Shown: positions 18,128 through 27,684, counted from the first letter of the stretch. The stretch is DNA of 64,000 bases from Burkholderia sp. PAMC 26561 (GCF_001557535.2 NZ_CP014307.1:930001-994000), one strand, 5' to 3'. Notes: a model not told the origin generated them from the letters alone. Program-made: numbers and translations.

Positions 18128-20047
18128 ATGAGCCCGGTGTTTGTCATTACCGCGTTGTTGTGGTTGTCGGTGGCGGGTCTGGCATTCGCATTGTTCAAAC
18201 GCGCATCGTACTGGCGTGAAGGGCGCGCAACGGCCGCGGGTGCATACGGCTGGAACAATCTGCTTTCCATTCCAAAGCGCTATTTCGTCGATCTGCACCA
18301 CGTGGTCGCGCGTGATCCGTATATTGCCAAGACGCACGTAGCGACGGCGGGTGGCGCCATCGCTGCAATGGGGCTCGTGTTCATCAACTACGGGCTGGCG
18401 ATATATTCGCCATGGATCGACAAGCTGATCTTCCTGGCTGCGTTGATCATGCTCGTGGGCGCCGTGTTCGTATGGCGTCGCAGGCATGGCGCGAAAGCGG
18501 TCCCGGCGCGTTTGTCGCGTGGTCCGTGGGACAGCCTGCCGCTGTTGCTGGGCTCGTTTGCGCTCGGGCTTGCGCTGTTCATCATGTTGCCTGCATCGGC
18601 CATGTCAGGCGCGCTGGCGATCATCGTTGCGCTGCTGATTGCAGCCGGCGCGTTCACCATGACTTTCGGCGCTGCACGCGGCGGTCCGATGAAACACGCG
18701 CTCGCAGGTTTGCTGCATCTCGCGTTTCATCCACGCCAGGAACGTTTCACTGGCCGCAGCCATGAGCATGACGTGGTGCCGCCGACCGCCCTCAAGATGC
18801 CCGTGCTCGATGCAAAAGAATATGGCGTATCCAGGCCGGTCGAGTTCCGCTGGAACCAACTGCTCAGTTTCGATGCGTGCGTGCAATGCGGTAAATGCGA
18901 GGCGGCGTGTCCCGCCTTTGCGGCAGGCCAGCCGTTGAATCCGAAGAAGCTGATCCAGGATCTCGTGACGGGCATGGTCGGTGGAACGGACGCGGCGTAT
19001 GCGGGCAGCCCCACGCCCGGAATTCCGCTCGGCAAGCACTCCGGCGCGCCGTCGAAACCGCTGATCTCCACAATGATCGAAGCGGACACCATCTGGTCCT
19101 GCACCACATGCCGTGCGTGCGTGCAGGAATGCCCGATGTTGATCGAGCACGTGGACGCTATCGTCGATATGCGGCGCAACCAGACGCTGGTCGAAGGCAT
19201 CGTGCCGGGCAAGGGTCCGGAGACGCTCGCGAACCTGCGCGAGACGGGCAGCGCGAATGGCTTCGACATTGGCGCGCGTTATGACTGGGCGGTCGATCTG
19301 CAAGTCCAGGTTGCGCAACCCGGCCGTCCGGTTGACGTGTTGCTGATCGCAGGCGAAGGCGCGTTCGACATGCGCTACCAGCGCTCGCTGCGTGCATTGG
19401 TCAAGGTGTTGAACAAGGCCGGCGTGGATTACGCCGTGCTTGGCGGCATGGAAACGGATACCGGCGACACTGCCCGTCGTCTCGGCGATGAAGCCACATT
19501 CCAGCAGCTCGCTACGCAACTGATCGCAACGCTCTCGCAGTATTCATTCGGAAAAATCGTCACCGCCGATCCCCACGTCATGCATAGCTTGCGTAACGAA
19601 TATCGCGCGCTTGGTGGCTTGTATGAGGTTCAGCATCATACTGCGCTGATCGCGGAACTCGTGGCGAGCGGCAAGCTGAAACCCTCGGCGGAAAGCGCGC
19701 TCGCGACGGGCAAGACCGTCACGTATCACGACCCGTGCTATCTCGGCCGCTATAACGGTGAAACGGAAGCGCCGCGCACGTTGCTCCGGACCATCGGCAT
19801 CAAGGTGGTCGAGATGGAACGCAATGGCATGCGCGGCCGATGCTGCGGCGGGGGCGGGGGCGCTCCTCTCACGGACATTCCCGGCAAGCAGCGCATTCCC
19901 GATATCCGGATCAACGACGCTCGCGCGATCAACGCGGAGATCGTCGCGGTCGGCTGCCCGAACTGCACGGCGATGCTCGAAGGGGTGGTGGGTGCGCGTC
20001 CCGAAGTGCTCGACGTGGCCGAACTCGTTGCAGCGGCGCTGGAGTAA
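18128..20047 (+). CDS. dgcB: Dimethylglycine demethylase membrane iron-sulfur subunit DgcB
   Basis: This 639-residue protein has an N-terminal membrane part (helices near residues 3-20, 75-95, 98-115, 140-160 and 165-185). Two 4Fe-4S motifs follow, CVQCGKCEAACP (about 250) and CTTCRACVQECP (about 324). A CCG-domain C terminus includes HDPCYLGRYN and RGRCCGGGGG (about 570). It should carry electrons from DgcA toward the ETF and quinone pool. ATG 18128 is just after the dgcA stop and begins a hydrophobic segment; the earlier in-frame start overlaps dgcA and is rejected. Confidence 0.93.
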   Translation: MSPVFVITALLWLSVAGLAFALFKRASYWREGRATAAGAYGWNNLLSIPKRYFVDLHHVVARDPYIAKTHVATAGGAIAAMGLVFINYGLAIYSPWIDKLIFLAALIMLVGAVFVWRRRHGAKAVPARLSRGPWDSLPLLLGSFALGLALFIMLPASAMSGALAIIVALLIAAGAFTMTFGAARGGPMKHALAGLLHLAFHPRQERFTGRSHEHDVVPPTALKMPVLDAKEYGVSRPVEFRWNQLLSFDACVQCGKCEAACPAFAAGQPLNPKKLIQDLVTGMVGGTDAAYAGSPTPGIPLGKHSGAPSKPLISTMIEADTIWSCTTCRACVQECPMLIEHVDAIVDMRRNQTLVEGIVPGKGPETLANLRETGSANGFDIGARYDWAVDLQVQVAQPGRPVDVLLIAGEGAFDMRYQRSLRALVKVLNKAGVDYAVLGGMETDTGDTARRLGDEATFQQLATQLIATLSQYSFGKIVTADPHVMHSLRNEYRALGGLYEVQHHTALIAELVASGKLKPSAESALATGKTVTYHDPCYLGRYNGETEAPRTLLRTIGIKVVEMERNGMRGRCCGGGGGAPLTDIPGKQRIPDIRINDARAINAEIVAVGCPNCTAMLEGVVGARPEVLDVAELVAAALE

Positions 20048-20050
20048 GCA

Positions 20051-21238
20051 ATGCATACAATCAAACGAATCGATCCGCGCCGGCCGTTCTCTGTCACGGC
20101 TGAAGGTCTCAAGCGCATTACCCTGGGTGTTGTCGGCGCAGCAGGCGACGCTGACCTTGTGGCGCTCGGCGGCCATCGCGAACAGGTTAAACCGCAGCGC
20201 ATGACTTCTGCGGCGCTTCGTTCGCTGCTCGTGGCGGCGCACAGCGATCGCGGATCACTCGATGACCACGCGCGCCAGACGCTTGCCGCCGCCGCGTTGC
20301 TTGCGGACGCGGCCACGCAAGTGGTGCTGCTGGTCTTTGGCGAATTGAAGGACGATGCAGCCGCGCTCGGCGCGGACAAGGTTATCGCAATGCCTGCGTT
20401 CGACCGGCGCGCGTTCACGCCCGATGCCGCGCTGGACGCGCTCGCTGCGTGTGTTGCGGCGTATTCGCCATTGCATATCTTTTTGCCCGATAACGCCGCC
20501 GGTGACGGCGACCTCGGCCGTCGATACGCGGCGCAAGCCAAGGCATCGGTCGCGACGCAAGTCGTCGAAATCGACGCCACGCACGTCTCGGTTCACACGC
20601 AAGTGCGCAAGGCTTATGCGGTGCGTGCATTGCCCGACGTGATCCTGCTCGCACCGAATGCGGTCGATGTCCGTTTGCCTTTCGTCGGCGCGGGCGAGCA
20701 GGTTGCGGCTGAACAATTCGCCACGGCGAGTTTGAAAACAGCAAGCCCGTACAAGGACCTCGGCATCGAGGAAATTGACGCCGCGCAGGTTGCGCTGGAG
20801 GAGGCGGACTTTATCGTTTCGGCAGGCAACGGCGTTACCGATGTTCCCGCGTTCGAGCGGCTGGCGAGCACGGTCGGCGCGGCGGTCGGCGCGAGCCGCG
20901 TTGCCGTGGACGACGGCAAATTCCCGCGCGATAAACAAATCGGTGCGACAGGCAAGACCGTTGATGCAAGCATCTATATCGCCTTCGGGATCTCGGGCGC
21001 CGTGCAGCATTTGCAGGGCATCAAGGATTGCCGCCACGTGATTGCAGTGAACCTCGACGCCAGTGCTCCGATAGCAAAACGCGCGAACCTCACGATCATC
21101 GGCGACGCGGCCGAAACGATTGCAGCACTGACCGATGCCGCCGCCGCAGCACGCAGCGCACGTGCAAATCCAGGCGTAATGGCGGCGCACGGCAGCAATG
21201 TGCCGAACGCAGCAAAGCTGGAAGGAGCGCTCGCATGA
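20051..21238 (+). CDS. etfA: Electron transfer flavoprotein alpha subunit for dimethylglycine/betaine oxidation
   Basis: The 395-residue protein has the ETF-alpha C-terminal FAD domain. FIVSAGNGVTDVPAFERLAS, GASRVAVDDGKFPRDKQIG, IYIAFGISGAVQHLQGIKDC and VIAVNLDASAPI are clear family segments. The N-terminal domain is more divergent than housekeeping ETF, as is usual for pathway-specific copies. It starts 3 bp after dgcB, and its stop overlaps the start of the beta subunit in ATGA. The pair probably accepts electrons from DgcAB. Confidence 0.9.
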   Translation: MHTIKRIDPRRPFSVTAEGLKRITLGVVGAAGDADLVALGGHREQVKPQRMTSAALRSLLVAAHSDRGSLDDHARQTLAAAALLADAATQVVLLVFGELKDDAAALGADKVIAMPAFDRRAFTPDAALDALAACVAAYSPLHIFLPDNAAGDGDLGRRYAAQAKASVATQVVEIDATHVSVHTQVRKAYAVRALPDVILLAPNAVDVRLPFVGAGEQVAAEQFATASLKTASPYKDLGIEEIDAAQVALEEADFIVSAGNGVTDVPAFERLASTVGAAVGASRVAVDDGKFPRDKQIGATGKTVDASIYIAFGISGAVQHLQGIKDCRHVIAVNLDASAPIAKRANLTIIGDAAETIAALTDAAAAARSARANPGVMAAHGSNVPNAAKLEGALA

Positions 21239-22032
21239 ACTCCAACGCATCGACGGCGAAACGCGCGGCGCGAATCGCGGTGCTCGTATCGGTTGGCCGT
21301 CATCCCGTGAGTGGCACTCAGCGCTATAGCCGCAACGACGCCGCTGCGCTGACCCTCGCCACATCGCTTGCCGCAAGACATCACGCGACGCTCGACGTGA
21401 TCCACGCCGGCGACCCCACGAACGCGGCGTTGCGCGAATACCTCGCGCTGGGCGCGGCGAAAGTCGAAGTGCTCTCGGTGGCCGAGGGTGATGAAATAGC
21501 GCCGTCATTGAGCGTTCGCCTGAAGGGCTACGACCTTATTCTCACCGGCACACGCGCGGAAGGCACGCAGGACAGCGGCATGTTGCCGTATCAACTTGCC
21601 GACGCACTCGACATGCCGTTGCTTGCATCGGCGGTGGACATCGAGGTCGAAGCGGACCACGTGACGGTCCGGCAATTCCTGCCGAAAGGTTTGCGCCGCC
21701 GCGTGCAGGCGATGCTTCCGGCGCTGATCGCCGTGCATCCGATGGCCAACGCCGCGCCGCGCTACGCGTACGCAAAGCTGCGCGAAGGTTCCATCGAAGA
21801 GGTGCTTGTCAGCGCCGCCAGCGCATCGGACAACACGGCATGGTCCATCAAACCCGCGACCGCAAAACCGGTCCGTCTGGCCGCTGCCGAGAAACGCTCG
21901 GGACACGCGCGCATGCTCTCCGCGACGACGACTGAAAGCCGCGGCGGAAGCGTCGTAATTGAAGGGACTTCCGTCGAAAAAGCACAAGTGATCCTGGCGT
22001 ATTTGCGCGAGCATCAACTCGTGGATTATTGA
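21235..22032 (+). CDS. etfB: Electron transfer flavoprotein beta subunit for dimethylglycine/betaine oxidation
   Basis: The 265-residue ETF-beta has the family N terminus (RIAVLVSVGRHPVSG) and the nucleotide-binding region YDLILTGTRAEGTQDSGMLPYQLAD. ATG 21235 overlaps the etfA stop by 4 bp and has GGAAGGAGCGC upstream, so the long upstream open frame is rejected. Its C-terminal 60 residues are poorly conserved in type. It forms the heterodimer with the alpha subunit and ends the dgcA-dgcB-etfA-etfB run. Confidence 0.9.
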   Translation: MNSNASTAKRAARIAVLVSVGRHPVSGTQRYSRNDAAALTLATSLAARHHATLDVIHAGDPTNAALREYLALGAAKVEVLSVAEGDEIAPSLSVRLKGYDLILTGTRAEGTQDSGMLPYQLADALDMPLLASAVDIEVEADHVTVRQFLPKGLRRRVQAMLPALIAVHPMANAAPRYAYAKLREGSIEEVLVSAASASDNTAWSIKPATAKPVRLAAAEKRSGHARMLSATTTESRGGSVVIEGTSVEKAQVILAYLREHQLVDY

Positions 22033-22095
22033 TTCGCCATATGAAATTTCCCGCGCGTTCAAGGTCGCACGGGGTACCAAACCTCGGAGTACACG

Positions 22096-23397
22096 ATGAA
22101 AGTTTCCGCTGACGTTCGCGCAATGATCGAACGCCGCAAGAAGGGCCACACGCTCGAAGCGCCGTTCTACGCGAGCGAGGAAATTCACGCACTGGACATG
22201 GACGTGATCTTCCGCAAGCACTGGATTCAGGTGGCGGTCGAGCCGGATGTGCCGGAAGCGGGCGACTACATGACAGTGGAACTTGGCAACGATTCCATTT
22301 TGATCGTGCGCGACGACGACATGCAGATCCGTGCATTTCATAACGTTTGCCGCCATCGTGGCGCGCGTCTGTGCAGTTCGGAAAAGGGCTCGCTTGGGAA
22401 TATCGTGTGTCCGTACCATAGCTGGACATACAACCTGAACGGCGATCTGATGTTCGCCGAGCATATGGGCGAGCAGTTCGACAAATGCAAGCACAGTTTG
22501 AAGAAGGTCCATCTCGAGAACCTTGCCGGGCTGATTTTCATCTGCCTCGCGGAAACGCCGCCTGCCGATTTCGCGGTGCTGCGTGCGTCGATGGAACCTT
22601 ATCTGCTGCCGCATGGTCTTGCCAATTGCAAGGTCGCGGCTTCGATCGACATCATTGAAAAGGGTAACTGGAAGCTCACGATGGAAAACAACCGCGAGTG
22701 CTATCACTGCGTCGCGAACCATCCTGAACTGACCATCTCGCTCTACGAATACGGCTTTGGTTATCAACGTTCCGCCGATAATGAAGAAGCAATGGCCGCG
22801 TTCGACAAGACCGTTGAAGAGCGCACGAAGCAATGGGAAGCGATGAACCTGCCGTCGAAGGAGATCGATCGACTCGCAGACCTCGTCACCGGCTTTCGTA
22901 CGCAACGCCTGCCGCTCGATCGCAGCGGCGAGTCGCAGACCATGGACGCCAAGGTTGCATCGACAAAGCTCCTGGGCGGTTTCGAGCAAGCGGATCTCGG
23001 CGGCCTGTCGTTCTGGACGCAACCGAACTCATGGCATCACTTCATGAGCGATCACATCGTAAGCTTCTCGGTGATTCCGCTGTCAGCGGGTGAAACGCTC
23101 GTGCGCACCAAGTGGCTGGTGAACAAGGACGCGCGTGAGGGTATCGACTACAACGTGGATAACCTCACGGCCGTCTGGCGCGCGACCAACGATCAGGACC
23201 GCGCGCTGGTTGAATTTTCGCAGCTCGGCGTGACCAGCAGCGCATATGAGCCGGGTCCGTATTCGCCATTCACCGAAGGCCTCGTGGAGAAGTTTTGCGA
23301 GTGGTATATCGGGCGTCTCGAAGACTACGCGAATACGCCGGATGAAGCGGTCGTGCCGTCTTCGCACGGCGAGAAAGTCGTGTCGTTCAAGCGTTGA
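22096..23397 (+). CDS. gbcA: Glycine betaine monooxygenase, Rieske oxygenase component GbcA
   Basis: This 433-residue aromatic-ring-hydroxylase-type oxygenase demethylates glycine betaine to dimethylglycine and formaldehyde. The Rieske cluster ligands are C85, H87, C105 and H108 (CRHRGARLC and CPYHSW). The mononuclear iron region is NRECYHCVANHPEL with H204 and H209. The start ATG 22096 is preceded by CGGAG. The reductase GbcB is next on the same strand; in Pseudomonas the two genes are divergent, so the arrangement differs here. A partial copy of the shared operator motif lies at 22063 but is weak. Confidence 0.95.
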   Translation: MKVSADVRAMIERRKKGHTLEAPFYASEEIHALDMDVIFRKHWIQVAVEPDVPEAGDYMTVELGNDSILIVRDDDMQIRAFHNVCRHRGARLCSSEKGSLGNIVCPYHSWTYNLNGDLMFAEHMGEQFDKCKHSLKKVHLENLAGLIFICLAETPPADFAVLRASMEPYLLPHGLANCKVAASIDIIEKGNWKLTMENNRECYHCVANHPELTISLYEYGFGYQRSADNEEAMAAFDKTVEERTKQWEAMNLPSKEIDRLADLVTGFRTQRLPLDRSGESQTMDAKVASTKLLGGFEQADLGGLSFWTQPNSWHHFMSDHIVSFSVIPLSAGETLVRTKWLVNKDAREGIDYNVDNLTAVWRATNDQDRALVEFSQLGVTSSAYEPGPYSPFTEGLVEKFCEWYIGRLEDYANTPDEAVVPSSHGEKVVSFKR

Positions 23398-23434
23398 TTA
23401 CAACGCGGCACTCAGGTCTTAAGCGGAGAAACAG

Positions 23435-24652
23435 ATGATGCGCGATCAGGCGACGTTCGAGCCCGCCCCGAACCGAGTCACCCAGCCCGAGTTCTGGGGC
23501 AAGCTTCCGGCGCGCTGGGACAGCGATATCGACGACACACTCGTCTGCTGCCACGTGCGTCAGGAAACGCATGACGTAAAGAGTTTTTTCTTTCGCGCGC
23601 CGAATGAGCGGACCTTTGTTTTCGAACCGGGCCAGTTCATTACGCTTGAACTCGAGATAGACGGCGAGTCGATCAATCGCTGCTACACCATTTCGTCGCC
23701 TCCCACACGGCCGCATACCATCTCGATCACGGTGAAGCGCGTGCCGGGCGGAAAGGTTTCGAACTGGCTTCACGATAACCTGCAGACCGGTGGCAAGGTT
23801 CGCGTGCTGGGACCCGCCGGTGAATTTACTTGCGCGCGGCATCCCGCGCGCAAGTTTCTGTTTTTATCGGCGGGATCGGGGGTCACGCCTCTGATGTCCA
23901 TGAGCCGCGCGCATCACGAGCTGGGCGAAGATCGTGACATCGTGTTCCTGCATAGCGCCCGCACGCCGGACGACATCATCTTCGCGCGCGAGCTCGACCT
24001 GATCGCGGCGAACCAGGCGAACTTCCGGACTGCCTTCGTGTGCGAACGCGTCGGCGCGAGAACGAACTGGCCGGGTGTGACCGGTTTCCTGACATTGCCC
24101 TTGCTCAAGCTCATCGCGCCGGACTTCATGGAGCGCGAAATCTTCACGTGCGGTCCGGCGCCGTATATGAAAGCCGTGCGCGATCTCCTGGCGGAAGGCG
24201 GCTTCGATATTAAGCATTATCACGAGGAAAGCTTCTCATTCGAGACAATCGCCGAGGTTGCGGCTGAACTCACGACGGCGCATGTCGCCGATGCTTTGCG
24301 GTCTCACGAAACGTTCGCCGAAGCACGTGAAACGGCGATCGGCTTCGCGCCGGTGCCCGAATTCGAACCAATCGCCGCGCCCGTTGAAACCACGTTCAAG
24401 GTCAGCTTCGCCAAAAGCAATCGCGAGATTGAATGCGGCAGCGGACAACATGTGCTCGATGCGGCGAAGAAATCCGGCGTCCGTCTGCCGGCATCCTGCA
24501 CTCAGGGCATGTGCGGCACGTGCAAGGTCAAGTTGATTTCCGGCGAAGTGCAGATGAAGCACAACGGCGGCATTCGTCAGCGGGAAATCGATCAGGGCAT
24601 GGTGCTTTTGTGCTGCAGCAAGCCTCTGACCGATCTTGTTGTAGACAAGTAA
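23435..24652 (+). CDS. gbcB: Glycine betaine monooxygenase reductase component GbcB
   Basis: The 405-residue reductase supplies electrons from NAD(P)H to GbcA. It has an FAD-binding domain (about 30-140, with RCYTISSPP) and an NAD domain (about 140-270, with LSAGSGVTPLMSM and TCGPAPYMKAVRDLL). A C-terminal plant-type 2Fe-2S domain has cysteines in SCTQGMCGTCKVK and LLCCSKP. ATG 23435 follows GGAGAAACAG. It lies 37 bp after gbcA and is probably cotranscribed with it. Confidence 0.95.
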   Translation: MMRDQATFEPAPNRVTQPEFWGKLPARWDSDIDDTLVCCHVRQETHDVKSFFFRAPNERTFVFEPGQFITLELEIDGESINRCYTISSPPTRPHTISITVKRVPGGKVSNWLHDNLQTGGKVRVLGPAGEFTCARHPARKFLFLSAGSGVTPLMSMSRAHHELGEDRDIVFLHSARTPDDIIFARELDLIAANQANFRTAFVCERVGARTNWPGVTGFLTLPLLKLIAPDFMEREIFTCGPAPYMKAVRDLLAEGGFDIKHYHEESFSFETIAEVAAELTTAHVADALRSHETFAEARETAIGFAPVPEFEPIAAPVETTFKVSFAKSNREIECGSGQHVLDAAKKSGVRLPASCTQGMCGTCKVKLISGEVQMKHNGGIRQREIDQGMVLLCCSKPLTDLVVDK

Positions 24653-24692
24653 GGGTATTCATCAGGACCGGCGACGCACCGGGATAAAACGA

Positions 24693-24720
24693 GGTCGCAT
24701 CCGGACAACTGGGTGTCGAA
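24693..24720 (+). promoter_or_regulatory. Candidate GbdR-type operator upstream of the betaine-binding protein gene
   Basis: GGTCG (24693), GGACA (24703) and TGTCG (24714) show the same 10/11-bp spacing as the copies at 10363, 30320 and 33664. It lies about 75-100 bp upstream of ATG 24795, a normal activator position. Confidence 0.65.
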
Positions 24721-24794
24721 AAAAAACCAGTCGGCGTATTTCTGGCCAGTGATTCTAAAGCCTCAATAGTGTGTACCGCGAAGGGGAGAAGACA

Positions 24795-25655
24795 ATGAAA
24801 CTGATCAAGAAGCTAGTGGTATTAAGCGCGATGAGCGCAGCGTTGGCCGCAGCCAGTGTGTCCGCCATCGCCGCCGATGCAAAACCGACCATCAAGATCG
24901 GTTATGTGGAAGGCTGGGATGACAGCGTGGCGACGTCGAACGTGGCGGCGCAGATCATCGAGAAGAAGCTGGGTTATCCCGTGCAGCTCGTGCCCGTGGC
25001 AGCGGGTGTGATGTGGCAGGGCGTGGCGCGCGGCGACCTCGATGCAACCTTGTCGGCATGGTTGCCGGTCACGCACGGCGCGTACTGGGAAAACTTCAAG
25101 ACGAAGGTCGTCGACGTCGGTGTGAACTTTCCTGATGCGAAGATCGGCTTGATCGTTCCGGAAGATGCGCCGGTCACGAGCCTTACGGACCTCGAAGCGA
25201 AGAAGGCGGATTTCGGCGGACGGATCGTGGGCATCGATGCAGGCGCGGGTGTGATGTCGAAGACATCCGAAGCAATCAAGGCCTATAACCTCGACTACAC
25301 GCTGATGCCAAGCTCGGGCAGTGCGATGACAGCGGAACTGGCCCGTGCCGAGAACGCGAACAAGCCGATCATCGTGACAGGCTGGAAGCCACACTGGATG
25401 TTCGCGAAGTACAAACTGAAGTTCCTGGAAGATCCGAAGAAGGTGTTCGGCGAATCCGAGCACGTGGACAGCGTGATCAATCCGGGACTTGAGACGAAGG
25501 CACCGACAGTGGTCGCATTCTTGAAGAAGTTCCAGTGGAAACCGGGTGAGATCGACAGTGTCATGCTCGCGACCACGAACGGCGCAAAACCGGCCGCTGC
25601 TGCGGATGCGTGGGTGAACGCACACGCGGACCGTGTTTCGAGCTGGACGAAGTAA
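24795..25655 (+). CDS. cbcX: Glycine betaine-type ABC transporter substrate-binding protein (CbcX/OpuAC type)
   Basis: This 286-residue periplasmic protein has a signal peptide with a cleavage-like ending near SAIAADA (about residue 28). The OpuAC fold has tryptophans typical of a quaternary-amine aromatic box in EGWDDS, VMWQGV, LSAWLPVTHGAYW and GWKPHW. ATG 24795 is preceded by AAGGGGAG. It follows gbcB by 142 bp and has its own candidate operator. No ABC permease or ATPase gene is nearby, so it must use a transporter core encoded elsewhere. Ligand betaine is inferred from family and position. Confidence 0.85.
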   Translation: MKLIKKLVVLSAMSAALAAASVSAIAADAKPTIKIGYVEGWDDSVATSNVAAQIIEKKLGYPVQLVPVAAGVMWQGVARGDLDATLSAWLPVTHGAYWENFKTKVVDVGVNFPDAKIGLIVPEDAPVTSLTDLEAKKADFGGRIVGIDAGAGVMSKTSEAIKAYNLDYTLMPSSGSAMTAELARAENANKPIIVTGWKPHWMFAKYKLKFLEDPKKVFGESEHVDSVINPGLETKAPTVVAFLKKFQWKPGEIDSVMLATTNGAKPAAAADAWVNAHADRVSSWTK

Positions 25656-25679
25656 ATTCGTTCTAACGCTTCAACGAGA

Positions 25680-25709
25680 AACGCCGCTTGATTCAAGCGG
25701 CGTTTTTTA
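25680..25709 (+). terminator. Intrinsic terminator after cbcX
   Basis: An 11-bp perfect stem (25680-25690 with 25694-25704) and a 3-nt loop are followed by a run of T. It sits between the cbcX stop and the convergent purU stop and ends the rightward transcript. Confidence 0.92.
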
Positions 25710-25726
25710 TTGGTAGATCGAAACGA

Positions 25727-26611
25727 CTACAGCACGACCGTCCGATCGCCGTTGATAAACACCCGCCGCTCGATAAACGCCTTTACCGCCCGCGCGAGCG
25801 TGATGCATTCCACATCGCGTCCGGTCGCAAGCAAGCGCTCCGGCTTGTATGAATGGTCCACGCGTTCGACCACCTGTTCGATGATCGGACCTTCATCCAG
25901 ATCATCGGTCACGAAATGCGCGGTCGCGCCGATCAGCTTGACGCCACGCGTGTGCGCCTGATGGTAAGGCTTTGCGCCCTTGAATCCGGGCAGAAACGAA
26001 TGATGGATGTTGATCGCGCGTGCGGCGAGCTTGCGGCTTGTCTCGCCTGAAAGGATCTGCATGTAGCGCGCGAGAATCATCAGCTCGGCGCCGGACGTGT
26101 CGAACAGGTCGAGCAAGCGCGCTTCCTGCTGCGGTTTGGTATCGGCGGTGACGGGGAGATGATGAAACGGCAAGCCATGCTGGATTGCAAGCGGTTCAAG
26201 GTCACGATGGTTCGACCCGATCCCCACGATATCCATCTTCAGCTCACCCATGCGCCAGCGGAACAGCAAGTCCGCAAGGCAATGCTCCAGCTTCGAGACC
26301 AGAATCAGCACCTTGGGCCGCGCATCGACGTTATGGATGGCCCAGGTCATCGAAAAACGCTCGGCGATGGGCGCGAATTCCTGCTGCAGCGCGGCGATCT
26401 GCAGCGTTTCATCGCGATCCACGCCGTGGAAAACGCAGCGCACGAAAAAGCGCTGGCTGAGGTCGTCGTCGAAGACGGTGAGTTCATCGACGTAATAGTT
26501 GTGCCGGTCGAGGAAGCCGACCACGGCTGCAACCTGGCCCGCGGCGCTTGGGCAAGCGACCGTGAGCACGAGTCGATGGGGTTGGGCTATAGACGCCATA
26601 TCGCTGGACAT
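25727..26611 (-). CDS. purU: Formyltetrahydrofolate deformylase PurU
   Basis: PurU hydrolyses 10-formyl-THF to THF and formate, balancing one-carbon folate. The 294-residue protein has an N-terminal ACT domain (about 12-90, RLVLTVACPSAAGQVAAVVGFL). The formyltransferase-like domain has HNVDARPKVLILVSKLEHCL, NHRDLEPLA, SFLPGFKGAKPYHQAHTRGVKLIGATAHFVTDDLDEGPII-type sequence. ATG 26611 has GGAG at a good distance and is preferred to a GTG 12 bp upstream. Its place here fits disposal of folate-bound one-carbon units from methyl oxidation. Confidence 0.93.
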   Translation of the reverse strand: MSSDMASIAQPHRLVLTVACPSAAGQVAAVVGFLDRHNYYVDELTVFDDDLSQRFFVRCVFHGVDRDETLQIAALQQEFAPIAERFSMTWAIHNVDARPKVLILVSKLEHCLADLLFRWRMGELKMDIVGIGSNHRDLEPLAIQHGLPFHHLPVTADTKPQQEARLLDLFDTSGAELMILARYMQILSGETSRKLAARAINIHHSFLPGFKGAKPYHQAHTRGVKLIGATAHFVTDDLDEGPIIEQVVERVDHSYKPERLLATGRDVECITLARAVKAFIERRVFINGDRTVVL

Positions 26612-26728
26612 GCGGTTCTCCACTCTGCAAAGGGCAGCGCCGCGAAGGCAGCGCGTGTACTTCGCAGTAGAGCAAACCGCACAGGACTGCGGCTAGAAGT
26701 TATGCGCCGTGATAATGGTATCGGAGCG

Positions 26729-27661
26729 TCAAGCGGGGGTATGGGAAGCCAGGCCGCACTCGGCCAGCAGCCAGTCGCGGAATGCGCAAACTGCCGTTGT
26801 TTGTGCGCGCGGTGAGCTGAGCAGATATCCGCCATCGGTCATGACTGGTTTATCGAATAGTTGTACCAGTTGCCCGCTTGCGATGAGTTCGTCCACGAGC
26901 GGCGCCCATCCGAGGGCCACGCCCTGGCCCATGATCGCGGCGTGCGCTACGAAGCCGTAGCTGTTGAATGTAATGCCGCGATGCGCGGGCGGCGCGGTCA
27001 GCCCGTGCGCTGCGAACCATCCGTGCCACGAAAGCCATCGTTCCGGATTCGTGGGTTCAAGGTGCAACAAAGGCCATTCGCTCAGGTCTGATGGTCTTAC
27101 CGGTTTGCCACGCCGCGCGAGAAACGCGGGGCTGCATACGGGCGTGACCTGTTCCGGAAACAGCTTGAGCGCGCCGCGCCCGGGCCAGTTCATGGCAACG
27201 TGGCCGAAGCCGATCACGATATCCGCATGATCGTGCTCCGCCGCCAGGACGTCTTGCGCGGTGGTGATCCTTACATCGACGTCAGGCATGAGCGCCTTGA
27301 ATTGCGAGAGCCTTGGCATCAACCAGTATGTCGCAAAGCCGAAGTCGGTCAGAAGGTTGAGCGACTGCTGCGAAGGTGCGGCATGACGCGCGCGGATATC
27401 GTTCGTGGCGATGCGGATGGTTTCGAGACTCTGGCGCACCGCTTCGAAGAGGCGCACGCCGTCTTCGGTCAACGTCACGCCGCGATGCCCACGCTCGAAG
27501 AGCGGCGCGCCGAGATTCTCTTCGAGCTGCACCACGCGCTGGCTGACGGCCGGCTGCGTGGAGCCGAGCTCACGCGCGGCCGCCGTAAAACTGGCGAGAC
27601 GCGCGGCGGACTCGAACATGGATAACGCCTGCATTGGCGGCAAACGATCCTGTCTCGACAT
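26729..27661 (-). CDS. LysR-family regulator, probably of choline sulfate utilisation
   Basis: The 310-residue regulator has an N-terminal winged helix-turn-helix (about 8-67: FTAAARELGSTQPAVSQRVVQLEENLGAPLFER) and a LysR effector domain. It is divergent from betC with 122 bp between the starts. A perfect palindrome, TTATGAGCTCATAA, lies 9 bp upstream of its start. LysR genes beside betC commonly control choline-O-sulfate use. AAGGGGC precedes ATG 27661. The inducer is inferred. Confidence 0.85.
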   Translation of the reverse strand: MSRQDRLPPMQALSMFESAARLASFTAAARELGSTQPAVSQRVVQLEENLGAPLFERGHRGVTLTEDGVRLFEAVRQSLETIRIATNDIRARHAAPSQQSLNLLTDFGFATYWLMPRLSQFKALMPDVDVRITTAQDVLAAEHDHADIVIGFGHVAMNWPGRGALKLFPEQVTPVCSPAFLARRGKPVRPSDLSEWPLLHLEPTNPERWLSWHGWFAAHGLTAPPAHRGITFNSYGFVAHAAIMGQGVALGWAPLVDELIASGQLVQLFDKPVMTDGGYLLSSPRAQTTAVCAFRDWLLAECGLASHTPA

Positions 27662-27670
27662 AAGTGCCCC

Positions 27671-27684
27671 TTATGAGCTCATAA
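27671..27684. promoter_or_regulatory. Candidate LysR operator in the betC divergent promoter region
   Basis: TTATGAGCTCATAA is a perfect 14-bp palindrome centred between the LysR gene and betC and contains a T-N11-A LysR core. A site so close to the regulator start suits autoregulation together with control of betC. Confidence 0.6.

Noticed and set aside
22063..22090. Sixth copy of the shared operator upstream of gbcA
   Set aside because: The first half-site GGTCGCA is good, but the second reads GGTAC and the third TCGGAGT; too weak to count without a scored scan.
21505..23022. 505-codon antisense frame across etfB and gbcA
   Set aside because: It is a codon-bias shadow. Sense frames carry Rieske and ETF motifs; the antisense product has none.
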